A stretch of DNA of 64,000 nt from Populus alba (GCF_005239225.2 NC_133302.1:8713991-8777990), one strand, 5' to 3'. Shown: positions 24,354 to 37,700, numbered from the stretch's first letter. Notes: a model not told the origin generated them from the sequence alone. Numbers and translations: made by a program.

Positions 24354-24643
24354 AACTAGTTTATTTTTTTTAAAAAAATTAATACAATTAACACACTAAA
24401 AAAAAAACCTGCGGACAGTGCAAGCGAATTACACTGTTTACGTGAACAATGCAGTGAATTGCACTGTTTCTTATTTTTTACAGTCTGCAGTGCATGAAAA
24501 GCAGGTTTTCATAATTTTTCCTTTACAGCATTTTAAACGCAAAAATTATGTGAGCCCCAAGCATAATAAATTGTTTTTTTTTATTATCAAATAGCTATGG
24601 ATTGTGTTTTAAATAAAACACAACCGCGTAGACAAACAAAATT
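24354..24643 (-). mobile_element. Palindrome-rich MITE-like element (inverted partner of 11912)
   Basis: Reverse complement of 11912-12200, with the same TTCACGTGAA-centred palindrome (here diverged) and terminus CCGCGTAGACAAACA at 24624-24638. The two copies face in opposite directions 12 kb apart and bracket the CACTA, LRR and proteasome block. A short fragment of the same family (CGTTTTAAATAAAACG) lies at about 62,374. Confidence 0.65.
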
Positions 24644-25690
24644 TTAATGAAGAACTAGCTTGATGGAGTGGGTGTCCCTTTCCCCCTCATTTGTTCGTCC
24701 TTTATAGGAGGATTCATCCCACCGAGGAATGTTGGAAGAAAGAATGGAAAGCTCTTTTTTGAAGTTATCAAACCCCTCCTAGTGAAGTAGCTTGATTGGG
24801 TGTTTCTCTTGGGACCAAAAAAAAATAATAAATAAAAAAGGTTAACTTTCATTTGGTGGCAAGGGCAAAGTATTGCAATGTAATTGCTTGAAATTCGTAT
24901 GGTAAATATTTGAACTCTAAAAGTGATTAATTTTTTTTTTTTTGGTAATGGAGTTCAACTGAATTTTTTTCATTTAAAAAATATTAATATTTTTTTTCAT
25001 AATTTTGATATGTAAATATAAAATATTAATTAAAAAAACTTTTTTTAAAAAACTTATTTTAATATATTTTTATTTAAAAACCACTTAAAAACATTACTCC
25101 GCATTTCCGAACTAGTTTAAATTTGATCAAAACTTGAATTTCACTGCCAATACCAATATCAAAAAATTATACTCCACATTTCCAAACATAAAAAATTTAA
25201 AGGGAGTGTTTAAAAATCTACTAATAATTAGTTTTAAATTTTTTTTTGTTTAAAAATATATCAAAATAACATTACTCTACATTTTCAGAGAAGCGTTTTA
25301 AAAATTATTTTTGACATTAACATATTAAAATAATTTGAAAATATTAAAAAATATTAATTAAAAAAAATAATTTTTTTAAAATACCTTTTAAAATATAAAA
25401 AACAAGCCCTTAAATATAATATTCAATATATTATACTACATGACAGTACTACAAAAAAATTATTAAAAAAATATTCGCAAATAAGATAACTCATTGAAAT
25501 GCGAGTCTTTCTTTTAAATTTTGTTCTCGAAATCAATTGTTTTTCCAAGAAACGAAGAATCTTAAAATTTGGATGTCAAGTTTTGGACTCCCCACCGAAG
25601 AATCTTAAAGAAATAATGAAAAGCTGTTTTGAAGAAAACCCTCCAAGGGAAGTACTCACTAACTTGATCGAGTGTGTGGTCCCTTTCCTC
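24644..25690. other. Upstream region of second MAYxPPHKR gene
   Basis: Mostly AT-rich. Contains repeated motifs GCTTGATGGAGTGGGTGTCC (24,658), GCTTGATTGGGTGTTTCTC (24,790) and ACTTGATCGAGTGTGTGGTC (25,663), the last adjacent to the TATA box. No gene is seen. Confidence 0.45.
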
Positions 25691-25692
25691 CC

Positions 25693-25704
25693 TATATATA
25701 TATA
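25693..25704 (+). promoter_or_regulatory. Predicted TATA box of second MAYxPPHKR gene
   Basis: TATATATATATA in the context CCCTATATATATATACATGC, conserved with the first gene. The 5' UTR exon probably ends at 25787 (CTCTG|GTATGA), with a 5' UTR intron to an acceptor just before TCAGGCTACATACG at about 26,083. Confidence 0.55.
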
Positions 25705-26110
25705 CATGCTCCAATTTGTGTTCTTACAGTACAATACCAACAGAGCAGAGCTAGAGTTGCATAAAAACAGCATTTTTTAACTCTCTGGTATGATCGTCTC
25801 TCTACTGCTTTAATCTTACTCTGTTTAAGACCTTTTCGTTTCTGGGTCTTGGTTCTTTGCTTCAGTGAATCATTTTTACTAAAATGTTTGAGTTAATGAG
25901 TTTATTGTAATATATGTTTATCTGGGTTGTTTTTTTTTTCTTCGGAATTCAGATTGTGATGTCATCTGCGACTGAATTTTTCTTTCTTTTGGCTTCTTGA
26001 AATAGCAGAATTTCTTTTCTTTTCTTTTCTGGTAGGTTTCTTTCTGCTTTCTTGTTTCAATGATGTGTTCTTTTTGAGCAGTCAGGCTACATACGTTTCC
26101 TGTTAATTTG

Positions 26111-29100
26111 ATGGCTTACCTTCCTCCACACAAGCGGTATTCCAAGGATGTGAGAAGGGCATCCCCAATTCCAGAGACACTGCATCCTCGGTTTAAAAGA
26201 AATATGAATTTGAGAGCATCCACTTCTCATTTAGATAAGAGTGGAAAGATCGTTTACGCAGACCGTTGCATATCTAAATGGTTTGCTGTTGGTTTGGACG
26301 ATGATGACAACTTTCCTCCTCACATCCATCTCCAGCCGATTTCCTTGGAATATGTTGACCGTAAAAGTGGAGAAAAGCCTCTGGTCTTGGTGAATAGTGT
26401 TGCAACTGAAGGTCGGTGTTCAATCCTTTTCTGTTGGCTGCTTCTGCCCTTGAAAGGTGTTTGAGTTAAATGTTTTTATTGAAATTGTTTTATTAAATTT
26501 CATGCAATGTAGAGGATAGCAAATTGGAAAGGAATTGCTCCAGAAGTCCATGGGAGGTTATAGCTGAAGAAGTACAGCAAGAACTACTCTCTTCTTTCGA
26601 AATCTTGAGGAATGAAATGGATGATCAGGGTTCTGAAAGAGTAAAGCCAACATTGGTTGCTCGATTGGGAAAATTTCTTTTTCATGGGTTAGCAATCCAA
26701 CTTCTCTCTATAGATATAGCAAATTAAGTTATTGTTAGTGGTATGATATGGAACATTGTCTGTTTTTCCAACTTATGACTGCTTTTTAGATGAAAGGACA
26801 CAGGAATTTATTATGCAACTGAAAAATTGCTTATGTTGTGAAGTTGGCTGGAATTGTGGCAGTTTTTCTCCTTGAAGTTACTTCCTGTTGCGTTGCAGCA
26901 GGAAGCTTCTAGGAATAGAATTCCTTAAATTTTAGATGCACTACAGGCAAAGAATTCTTTAATTTTGAACCATTATAGTCCTTTTGGTGTTCAGTGGACT
27001 TCTTAACTACTAGCTGTAGTTCTCTTTCTTGCATCAGTCAAAATGAAGTTGACTCCATGATATATTCGATGAAGTAAGGGCAGAATGTAAGCATTAAAGT
27101 CTTTTGTTCCTCAACATAAGACCTTGACAGTTAATTTGTGTGATGCAGGAGCCGTTCAATCGCACTAGAAAGTGTCGATAAAATTCAGGTTGAAGAAGCC
27201 ATTTTGAGACAACTCAAAAGATCATTGTACACAAATATTCCTTCTTCATACATGGAGAATATTATAGATGGAGTGGTCCCAGTGATTGGAGTTGATTTTG
27301 AAGAGGAGAAAGATGTTTATCATGTAAAGGTATTCTTTTTGCTGCATGCCTACTTTGTGCTGTTTTCTTATTTTCTTCTTATTATTTTTTAATTCAATTG
27401 TCATTAACTTTTCTTCCTTCAAGCAGTTGTCTGATAATACACGGCCAGATACCACTATTTCATGCAAATGCAGTGTGCTGGAAAATAAAAAACTTCTCCT
27501 CTACAAGGCAGGTTTTGTACTACCTAGAGTCCTGTCCTCTCATGTTAATTTGTCATATTATATGGTAGATTTTGTTTTTGGTAATTTGTGCTTTATCAAA
27601 GTGACATTGTGTAATCTCATGGACACCTTCTGATTTTCACTTGTGGATTTAAGATGGTTTAATTTTTTTTTCTTCACTTTACCTTGTTCATGGAGTCTCG
27701 TTAAAGCATAAAGATTTCTTGTAGGTTGAACTAAACCAAGTGCGCCAGATGGTCATAGATGTATCATGTCTTGATAAGAATCTGGACCTCAGGCTAATGC
27801 TTAGCACCAAGAAGATCTTAACAACTCTAACTGTAAGTTGTACTGTCTCTCACTGATTCAATTCACTACAGCAATTTAGTTACAATCATACAGCAGGATT
27901 GTTAGACACTCATTGAAGCATGAAGTTTCTTGGGTTCCGCCCATGCCCAGCAGAAACTTGAAATGTGAACTTATGCAAGTATCCTTCCTTTGTATTTTCC
28001 TTAAATTACTTTCCTGACCATGTTGAAACAGTGCTTTCTCCATTTCAAATAATCTGTATTCTTGAACTTTGTTTGATCGCTCGTAGAAGAGAAGATACGT
28101 AAAACAAGCATTAAGTAGGCTTGTACTAGCAAGATAGGCTAACATGTCTGGAACAAAATTTAGAAGGTTAAAACCATATTCCTGGATATTGCTCTTTCAT
28201 ACTGGAGAAATCTAGTATTTTCATAGTTGGAACAATGATTTCCCTAAATTTGCGAGAGATTTTCATCTAGAGTCTAGACAGCACAAAGCTTCTAAGAGTA
28301 ATTTATTTCTTGCATGAAGATTTTAGTTTATAAAGCAGAAGACAATGATTTGGTATTGTCTCCTTAGTAACTAAGTATCTAATTTGTAAGTGTGGTTTCT
28401 TTCTTCCTATCTAATTAATCAACAGCCTAATTAATCTACACCCGGATTATTATTCTGATAATCATCCTACTTAAAAAAATCAAAGCCAAGAAACTTCATT
28501 GTAATATAGTGACGATGTGACTGATTGGATGAATCAATGCAGGATGACGAGATGAATAGCATTACAGATCTGATCAATTCTGCAGTTCTAGATTCAGATG
28601 CGAAGGGTGGATTAAGATGGCCCCTAGGGAAGGCGTCTTCTGGTGGTAGATATAGCGTCACTGGGGCTTGGCACACAGTAACCAAAGCCTATAAAAGCTC
28701 ATCGTTTAGGCTTAAAGTCAGAGATGCCGATCGTTTTGATTTTAGGAGTGGAGCTGGGGAAGCTGCAAGAGAGATTTATTTGAAGTTGAAAAGAATTGTT
28801 TCAGAAATACAGGCAAGTTCCTTTATTGGGTTTTACTTTTCTCTATGCATCTTTATGTTGCTTTGTCTCATCTTATTCTCCAGATATTTTGTTTCAGATT
28901 TCACTCCAGACAAAGAAAATATGTTCTGTCAGAACCTTCTCTTTTTTTTGTGTGGAGTAATGCTAGAGATGCTTAGTTTACTAAAAGATTTTTACTTGAT
29001 GATTGGTGATTTATCCGTCTTGACATTCCATTATTGTCATTATCTCACTAAATGTGATCATATTTCCACTTTGTTGCTTGAAAAACTTTCCCTGCAACAA

Positions 29101-29563
29101 TTTAAGTACCCCTAGCATTACTCTCTCTCTCTCTCTCTCTCTCTCCTTTTATGTATTTTTGAGTGAAAAACACTTTGAAAAACAATTGTTATCATAGTTC
29201 TAAGCTCCCCTTAATGCTGCCTGCCCTTCAACACTGTCTTGTAAGGGAGAGCATCATCTATATATGTTCCCATTAATATAGATTTGACCTAGTAACTCGT
29301 ATAGATTTAATATCGCCAAGGGAGTTCGTAGGATAAGCTGTGCTAAGTTTCAGGATTCATGCATGTGTTCATGTCATGCCATACCTGTTTGAGAACCATA
29401 TTCGGTTCTTCATTTTCTAAAACATTTTTCATGTATTTAAAGCTGCTTTTGTTGAATTATGAAGGAACCGGGAGCTGAAGGTGATTCAATCTCCAAAATG
29501 CTCGAGGACAGCTTACGATTGATATGGGACAAGTTCTTATGCTGCGAACGGTTTCTAACATGA
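26111..29563 (+). CDS. Uncharacterised plant protein, MAYxPPHKRHSKD family (copy 2)
   Basis: Predicted coding exons are 26111-26411, 26513-26687, 27149-27329, 27427-27507, 27725-27832, 28543-28812 and 29465-29563, giving 1215 nt and 404 residues. Exon lengths are those of copy 1 except one codon lost in exon 6 (GKASS against GEEASS). The protein starts MAYLPPHKRYSKDVRRASPI and ends WDKFLCCERFLT. The two GC donors (AAG|GCAGGT at 27508, CAG|GCAAGT at 28813) are conserved. If intron 6 were retained the frame would stay open for over 90 codons into the intron, unlike copy 1, which stops after eight. Introns have diverged more than exons and no disabling change is seen, so both copies look selected. 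Probably DUF7903 (name from memory); function unknown. Confidence 0.82.
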
Positions 29564-30479
29564 ACACTCTCCCGTTTGGAAAGGGGGAAAGCCCCATGAC
29601 TGGAATCTATTCCATCACGAGGCGCTGTCTGCGAGTCCAAATTCTCTCCTCTGATTTAACTTTTCGCTTGCTTATATGTAATTCATTGTTTTCGCTTGTT
29701 CTTGAGGGTAAGGTAATTTGTGTGTGATATGAGGAGAGATGCTGGAAAAACAAAAAAATAAAAATTCTATAATTTATTTGATTGTAATCCATTGTTTCAA
29801 AAGTTTGTCTCCATTGTGATGCTACTGTTATTTTTCTCCATTATGCATGAATTGTTGCATTTTCTCCTACCCAGAAATTAAGAAGGTCGTAATTGTTGAA
29901 TGAATTGTTCAATTTGGCCTAACAAATAGATTTTATTTTAATTTAATTTTGAGATAATCAAATTTAAATCCTTAAAAATCCAACTTTTCTATTGTTTCCA
30001 ATTTTTTTTAGTATTTAAAAAATGTATCATTTCTAATTTATATTTTTTTTAAATATCAATAAAATAAAAGTAGGGGATACCTGGTTAATGATTGTTCAGA
30101 CACCATCTTTATCTTTCACCAATAATTTATCGTTTTTGCAATTTATTTGGTGAGTTTATTTACAGTTTTATTTTTTATCGTTATTTACATGCTTTAAATT
30201 TATTTGTCATAAAATTTAACCTTTTCTTTTAGTTTTGATAGCAATATGCTGGATTTGATTTGAATTTTTGTAGTTTTATAATAAATTTTTATAGTTTTTT
30301 TCCTGGTAAAGTAATAAATAGTTTTTGTCAAAAAATCCAACCTTGATCCATAACTTACGTGAAATATTGGAAAAAAGGGGAGTCTCCTCTGTTGCAGACA
30401 AAACCAAGCAAGGAAAACAGTAGAAGAACTAACGGTTTAAGAGCTCAAAACTAACGGTTCTCTCAAAAAGTTCCTACAA
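29564..30479. other. Intergenic between MAYxPPHKR gene 2 and plastid-protein gene
   Basis: Holds the 3' UTR (similar to copy 1 for about 100 bases) and AT-rich DNA. The last 120 bases, which include CTCCTCTGTTGCAGAC, are the likely promoter and 5' UTR of the next gene; no clear TATA box was assigned. A (CT)n run lies at 29121-29145, inside intron 6 of the preceding gene. Confidence 0.4.
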
Positions 30480-33091
30480 ATGAAACCCAATCTGCTGACT
30501 GCTGATTCCTTTCTTATTTTCAATTCCATAACTCTGCTATCAAGGAATTCTATTCCATTTCCCAGGAATTCAATTCCACACCCCAATCACTTTCTCTCCA
30601 TAGTATCCCTACACCCTAATTCCTCCAAACACTCTCGTTTACTCCCAATCTGCTCTTCTTCAAACCCCGCTAGAAAGGAATCAAGTCCCGCCAACGAAGA
30701 GTCATTGAATTCCAATGTTGAAGTTCTTGGTGGAGATGAATTGGAGAGGAATTTGAATGTACAAGTTGCGAATCCTGTTGTTCCTTCTTATATTCAGTCA
30801 TGGACCAAGCTTAGTTTGAGCGATCAAGCTTTCTTTCTCTTATCTTTTATTGCTTTCACGGTACTGTCTCTCTGTTTTTCCCCTGTTATTAGTTTTATTA
30901 GCCTAATTTGGTATTATTTCTTTGTTCCATTTCTTGACAAATTAACAAAGTATGTCTTTTGCGTCTTCTTGGGATTTGGGGCTTACTGGGTATAAATTCT
31001 TTGATGGGTCGTTTTTATTTTGTGGTTTGTGTTAGAAAGTTGGCTCCTTTTCAGGTTTGGATCTGAAGTGCATTAGAGGCTTATGAAGGTGTTGTTAGAT
31101 TGTTTAGAGTTTGGATTTGTATACGGCTTTTACTTATCTATAGCTATTCATCGATACCATGCTATGGTTTTATGTGTCTTCATTGTTGACTGAGAAATCT
31201 AGAGGCGCTGAATTGTTTGCGTAGAAGAACTACTTGACTGTGTGATGATGGTGCAAATCAATCTATTTGTTAGGTATTTAGATTGTTGTTCTTTTTTTTT
31301 TTTCAACTTTGATAGTGCAGGTTCAGTTGAATCATCCAATCAAAATGATTGCCGTGTTGGTAAATATTGCAGCTGGACTGTGTTGTGAAACTAGAATTTC
31401 TTTGATCTGCAAAACTCACATTTGTTGCCAATGAGTGAAATTAGCTATTTGATTACTGAAAATATGGCTTACTTTGATTGCTTGCAGACTTCTATAGCAT
31501 TTACATGCCTTGTTGCTGCTGCCGTTCCAACACTGTTTGTAAGTTATCTGACTTAATACCCGAGTGCAGTTTTTATCTTTTTAATGGCATGTTTATGATT
31601 TTTGCTAGATTTGGTTCCAACCAATTGTTTTGCTAGCTGTATCTTTATTAAATGATATCCTTGTTAATACCTGCCGTGAAAAAAAAAAAGTGAAATGTGA
31701 ATCCCCATACATTTTGTCTGCAATTTAGTTTTTATAGTGTTTTTCTTTTAGGTCTATAATGGTTTTTTTTCATCTATTTTTTCCTCTCTGGTTGGCAGGC
31801 AGTGGGGAGAGCGGCAACATCTCTTTCAAAGCTAGCAGATACTGCTCGTGAGGAACTGCCCAGTACAATGGCTGCGATTAGGCTTTCAGGCATGGAAATA
31901 AGTGATCTTACATTGGAATTAAGTGATTTGAGGTGACAATCAAGCTCTAACTGCAACTCTTTGGTTATCATTAATTCTGTTTCCTATTTTCTTCTCCTTT
32001 TCCAGTGGTCTGAATGCTGGTTGAGAGTATTTTGTATTAGACAAGCTTATATGCAAAAGAGTCTGCTTGCATCAGTTTCATGTGTCATGTCTTATAAACA
32101 AAACATGGATTTCCTTAACCCAGTAAAAGGATGCTCTTTGAAACATGGATTTCCTTGACCCATTAAAAGGATGCCCCTTGAAATTGGGACATTGACAAAG
32201 GTCCATGAGGATATATAGGTCCTTTAGTTATGTCTATTTATGTATGTAATAGAAACTTATACTTGTCTGATGTCTATTTGTGTGTGAACCTGTCTGATAA
32301 CTACTGGAGAAATACTGGAACATGGAGTAACTAGAGGCATTCTATTAACTCATTAACTCACTTTGAAGAAAAAGACATACACAAGGAAGAGAGAAAATAA
32401 AATCCATGACCCATCAAAAGTGATAAGAATATTTACATCTAGGATTTCTTTCTCCTTCCTTGTGTCTGTCTCCTTCAAAATGAATCTCAGAGATTTCTTT
32501 CTCCTTCCTTGTGTCTGTCTCCTTCAAAATGAATCTAGAGTAACGTAACTAGTAGGATGTCACTGGTTACTCCTGAACACCGTTAAATTTCTCGAGGAAT
32601 ACAACAACCTTAACAAGATGTGCTATGAAGTCTCATGGCCTACAAGGATACAATTTCATTTTTTCTGATGCTTTCCAAGTACAATAATATGGTTTATCAC
32701 AATTGAATTACAGCCAAGAGATAACTGATGGGGTCAATAAATCAGCACAAGCAGTTCAAGCAGCAGAAGCTGGAATTCGACAGATTGGGACACTTGCTCA
32801 CCATCATACTATTTGTAAGTTCCTGTGCTTTCTGCTATCTTTCCCGTCATTCTTTATGGATCTCTACAGAACTGATGTTTTTGTCTATTAATTATTCGAC
32901 ATCTAGCTATGATTCAAGAGAGGGCTAGCTTGCCAATCATTTCCCTGCAGCCCGTTGTTGCTGGTGCCGCAAAGAAGACTTCCCGTGCTGTTGGCCAAGC
33001 CACCAAGACCATCATGAATATTATTTCACGAGGAGAGTTCAATACGGAGGAGAAAGAAGATGGAAGTAGAATTGATAGGGTGGAAATATGA
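30480..33091 (+). CDS. Predicted chloroplast single-pass membrane protein
   Basis: Five coding exons: 30480-30860, 31488-31538, 31799-31932, 32714-32814 and 32907-33091, giving 852 nt and 283 residues. All have GT-AG introns and all joins keep frame. Residues 1-60 are rich in Ser, Pro, Asn and basic residues with no acidic residue after an early Asp, typical of a chloroplast transit peptide. A single hydrophobic segment covers about 117-144 (AFFLLSFIAFTTSIAF to AAAVPTLF) and spans the exon 1-2 join. After it come amphipathic helical stretches (RAATSLSKLADTAREELPST, QEITDGVNKSAQAVQAAEAG) like those in bacterial/cyanobacterial DUF948-type proteins, a comparison I make from pattern only. The end is KEDGSRIDRVEI. 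The open frame past 30860 (VLSLCFSP...) is intron read-through. The gene looks intact; the biochemical role is unknown. Confidence 0.8.
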
Positions 33092-33560
33092 GAAGTCTGA
33101 TGTCGTCTGGTTTGGACATACAAGGGTGTGTACATGTAGTAGATAAACCAAGTTGTCTGCTAAAAAATCTTAAAAAAAATAAAAAAATTAAGAATGTAGT
33201 CTGGCTGAATAGTTCACTCTACGTGATGTTGCATTGCCCCCACACCATTTTGGTTTTATCTTGTGATTCTTTATATGTTTCTTGTTTTTAACTTGAATTA
33301 TTATCATTATTATTGTCGTAATCCGTAAAAGATCCATACTTAATGTAACTAAATTGAAAAACTTTCTCCACCTAACTAGATATTAAACTAACCTAGATAT
33401 AACAAATAATACATTCAATGGAAATTTACAAATAAAACTGAAGATTTAAATTCAAATCTAAAAAAATAATATTATTTTATAAGTGGATGAACAATTAACA
33501 CTTCTTTTACAACAATCCATCAATAATTGTGATACATAAATCTTTATTAATATTTGATAT
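33092..33560. other. 3' flank, no gene
   Basis: Contains the 3' UTR of the preceding gene (to about 33,300) and AT-rich DNA. Confidence 0.4.
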
Positions 33561-33572
33561 AATCTCATATGG

Positions 33573-34010
33573 GAAATGGGAGCCAATCAGTGTCAAGAGG
33601 AGGATCTGAGATCTCCCATTTGCTCTTTATAGACGATATGTTTTTGTTCTCGAAGGCTAGGAATTAACAAGTTAGATTGATTAATAATGTTTTATCATAG
33701 TTTTGCATGACTTTTGGGCTAAAAATTAACTTAGTGAAATCCATAATCATGTGTTCCAAGTCTGTTAGCAGAAGAAAGAAATGTAAGATTTCTTAGCTTT
33801 CATCTATTCATACTGCCAGTGAGTTAGGAAAATATTTAGGTTTTCCTTTGATTCAAGGTAGGGTAAAGAAAGACCATTTCAATTTTGTTATTAAAAACAT
33901 TAAGATTAGATTATCAAATTAGAAGATGAAGATGGGAAATGCCCAAACCAAACCAAATTAGTCCTCATGGCTTTGCCAAAGTATTCTATGTAAAGTTTTT
34001 GGCTCCCTAA
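33573..34010 (+). pseudogene. LINE (L1-type) reverse-transcriptase fragment
   Basis: In one frame, with a few stops: GGSEISHLLFIDDMFLFSKA, then TFGLKINLVKSIIM, SELGKYLGFPLIQGRVKKDH and QTKLVLMALPKYSM. FIDD is the reverse-transcriptase catalytic box (F/YxDD), and LGKYLGFPL...GR is the block that follows it in plant non-LTR elements. The fragment stops at 34,010 where a MITE starts. There is no endonuclease part. It is a dead relic. Confidence 0.85.
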
Positions 34011-34012
34011 GA

Positions 34013-34747
34013 GCATCTCTAATGGGAAATGTCATTTTGAAGAGCCAAATAAAGAAAATGGCTTTTTGAATAGTGTAAATATAGCTTTTTGTATTATATG
34101 CATTCCAATGGTAAAATGCTATTTAGAAAAGCCATTTATATTTTAATATATTTCATGTTAAATTAATTTTAATATAATTATATAACTAATTTAGATATTT
34201 TATATATAATATAATTATGATGTTATTAATTATATAATTAATATGAGTAATTTATAAAAGTAATATAAAATTAATGAAGTAATATGAAAGTTAAAAAATA
34301 TAATTTAAAATTAAATTTAAAATTTATTTATATGAATATTTTTAATTTTAAGTTTTATATGTTATTGTTAAAAATTTAATTTTTTAAAAGTAAATTCAAA
34401 TTCAAACTTATAAAAGTATTACGAATTGATATCAATTTCATAACAATGTATTTAAAATAACCAAGAAATTGGAACCAAATTAGAAATATCCATTTTCATA
34501 ATTTCTTCTTGTTTTTTTTTTAAATTTGAGAGAAGGGTGAGGCACAATACAAAAATTTAAAACTACAAGTTTTTTCTTCATGTATTTATAGAAAAAAATT
34601 TCTATATTTAAAAAAAAAAAAAAAGAGCTGTTGGCCAACGGCTATAAAAATAGTTGTTGGCCATTTTGGCCATTTCAACAGTTAAATGTAGAAATGACTG
34701 TTAAGAGCACAAATAACAATTTTGACTTAGCTCTTCGATTAGAATGC
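34013..34747. mobile_element. MITE-like element with imperfect terminal inverted repeats
   Basis: The left end GCATCTCTAATGGGAAATG pairs with the reverse complement of the right end, GCATTCTAATCGAAGAGC (about 15 pairing positions with gaps). The interior is AT-rich with GGCCAACGGCT and self-complementary parts. No clear target duplication is seen. It abuts the LINE fragment on the left and the start of the NB-LRR repeat unit on the right. Confidence 0.5.
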
Positions 34748-34750
34748 AAA

Positions 34751-37700
34751 TAATAAAGAAAAAAAAAGTTAAGATGAATTCATCAAATAATTACTGAGCT
34801 AACCTAATTGAATAAATTTGAAAACTAGTTGTATAAATCTAAGAAATTCATAAATACAACATGAATTTACTTTTTTTATTTGTTAATTGATTTTTTAATA
34901 TTAAATATTTGTGTTATATAACATGAATGTACTTTTTTTATTTTTCATTTTGGTTATAAAACTTTACTTCTTTTATATTTCATCCTTTTATATTATCTTG
35001 GATATTGAGATTTTCTTTTCTTTGCATATTTTTATGAATTCATAGTGTTTAATAAACTTTAAAAATTAAGGTAGAAACTAATTTAATGAAACTAAATTTA
35101 TATTTACATAAAAAATAATTTAAAGAAGTAGGACCATATTAAAAACCAAAAAAACCAAATGGAGTCCTTCTCATTTTGGTCAATAAATATTTACTTTACA
35201 AATTTTTAGTCCTTGTGGTTTTCATAATATATATTTTGATCATAAACTTCATTTGTTTAATGTTGCAGTCCTTGAGTTTGACAAATTAAAGAGAAAATCA
35301 TCAATAAAACAAAAAAACAGGAAAAAAAAAGGTTGGTTTTTTATATTTTCAATAACAAAAAAAGTCATTTTTAATGCGAATGTGTTTGTCTTTCATGCAA
35401 AAATTAAGGTGGTTTAAAACTATCATTTTGTTGTAAGAAATAGATCGTACTTCATAAAGATTTTTTTTTTATTATTATTTAATTTGGGTTTTTGGACTAA
35501 TTGAAGGGTGCTTTTAGGTTAGCAATGGGTTTGATTTAATTTTAAAGGTGTTTATTAAATATTTCTCAAGATAAAAAATGGTTTAAAAATAAATTTTTAG
35601 TTAAGCAATGGTTTTAATGTGGTCGAAATCTATACAACACACCACATATTATCTACCAAAATGGATGACTTGTCATTGAGTTTTTATAAATAAAATAAAA
35701 TAAAAAAAACAATAAACTCATTAACATTTAATGAAGAAAAAAACTAAGTATATATATGTTTGACCTTGCATTGCAAGCACTAGCACGCTTAGCCTTCTTT
35801 TTATCAAGTTAAGTGCACAAGTACGATCTCTTAAATGAACCTCTTTTTATAGTCCTTTAATCTTCTTCTTTTTTTTCTCTCTAGATTTTGATTAAAATTT
35901 GTTGTAAATAAATTTAAATAAAAGTAAATAATAATAATTTTACCATAGTATTTAAATAATATTATATTTTTTAATTGTCATATACCCAAAAACATTTTAA
36001 AATGTGCGCATTAATATTTTTTTTTTTTAGTTTTTTACATAACCTTGTTACCTTAATTAATTGTTTCCTTCTGTCACACGGAAAATATCAAGACATAATT
36101 CTATTACATTTTTTTTAGATCATGATATGATTTCATTTAACAATAATGCTTCTGATTACAAAATATATTTTATTAAAATAAAAAATAAATCCATTAATAA
36201 AAAATAGAGTTTAGAATGAAAAAAATCTTGCTTATTTTTATTTTTTAAAAAAATGCTTTTAATATCATGACAGTGCTTCTGAATAGAAAATATATTTTAT
36301 CAAAAATGTTATACTTATTTCAAATTTTTTAACTTTTTATAAATTTTTATTTTAAATTTCATTGTTTTTTATTCAAAAATGAACTACTAAAAAATAATAT
36401 GTTTATTCAAATAAAAAAAATACATGAATAAGAAAAGAATAATTACTTTAACCAAATATATATTTTTTTAGAATATATTTTTTTTTTTCGGTCTAGAATT
36501 TTAACAATTGTATATCTCATAAATATTTTTTTAATAACAATAAAAAACTAAATAAAAATATATTTCAAACTGGAACGTGACATCCTAAAGGAAAATAACC
36601 AGTAACTTACTAAAAAAAATAGAGGAGAAAGAAAACGAACGTGACATCCACACGATGATGTCTGTCTTTTCCACCTTCGTTGCCTTTCCAGATCCCCGCG
36701 CGCTCTGTTTTCACCTATTTTGGCACTCTGCATCCACATTTTCCCTTGCTGCCATGAAAAGCTCCCCCCCCCCTCCCCATTTATCACCGTGTTTAAGTTT
36801 TGCACCGTTAAGAACCCAATGTCATTGTTGATACAGCTCACAGTTTTCAGCTACTAACTTAGATGATGCTTGTATTCTTCTTCCAATGTATGTAAATATT
36901 TCTTGATGATTTTAGTAAATGCTTCTTTGATTCTTTTTCTTTTCTCTTCTTTGCACATGTTTAGCAATCAATCTTATCTTTAGTAATCTTTTCTTATTTT
37001 AGCAGAATGCATGTAAATGCCAATGCTGTGTCTGACTTAGACCGAGACGGTACCATAGAAATTTTGGATCTATTGATGAGTTGAATGGCTCTTTGATAAC
37101 ATGTAAAATTCGAATTGAAGGAACAAATTAGTGCCTGCAGCAATTGTAACTCCAAGTCGACTGGTTGGTTTGAAACAGAAGAATGAATAATTGAATGAAC
37201 AAATTAGTGGATGACTGATAGAAATTTATCATTCTCAGATTGAAATTGAAATTCCACAAACTGAAGGATGGCGTCGACGGCAATTGTTTGTCCCAAGAAC
37301 AATGTATTAGGAGCAGTTCTTGCGTTGCCAGATCAGGACTTGCAAGTGATGACAGATTTCATAGGTGACAGGGGCTTCATTTTTTGAAAAATTTAGCCAA
37401 ATAGCAGAAAATTGAGATAGTGGATCATTTTTTTTAGTCGATAAGGTCTTGTAGACAACAATATGGGAGAGTGATAAAGTCTTGTAGCCAAATGAAGCTA
37501 ACTTTATTAATTTAAAATGTTTACCTGAAGCTATTTTTGGTGTTGCTTTGGTTTTTCTACATCGGTATTTTATTATTCAAATCAGAGCCTCTATGTTAAG
37601 CAACAGAACTAGTGGTGAATAACTCTTTTTTGGAACCATTATTTGCAGCATTTTTCTTCCAAACTATTTTGTGCTTTGAGCTCAATAAAAAGGTTTAAAC

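Noticed and set aside
30861..30995. Extension of exon 1 of the plastid-protein gene to a 171-codon frame
   Set aside because: A good GT donor at 30861 and the in-frame continuation in exon 2 show that the extension is intron.
36548..36841. 97-codon minus-strand frame in the CNL downstream flank
   Set aside because: Not preserved in unit B, where insertions change the frame; no known domain.
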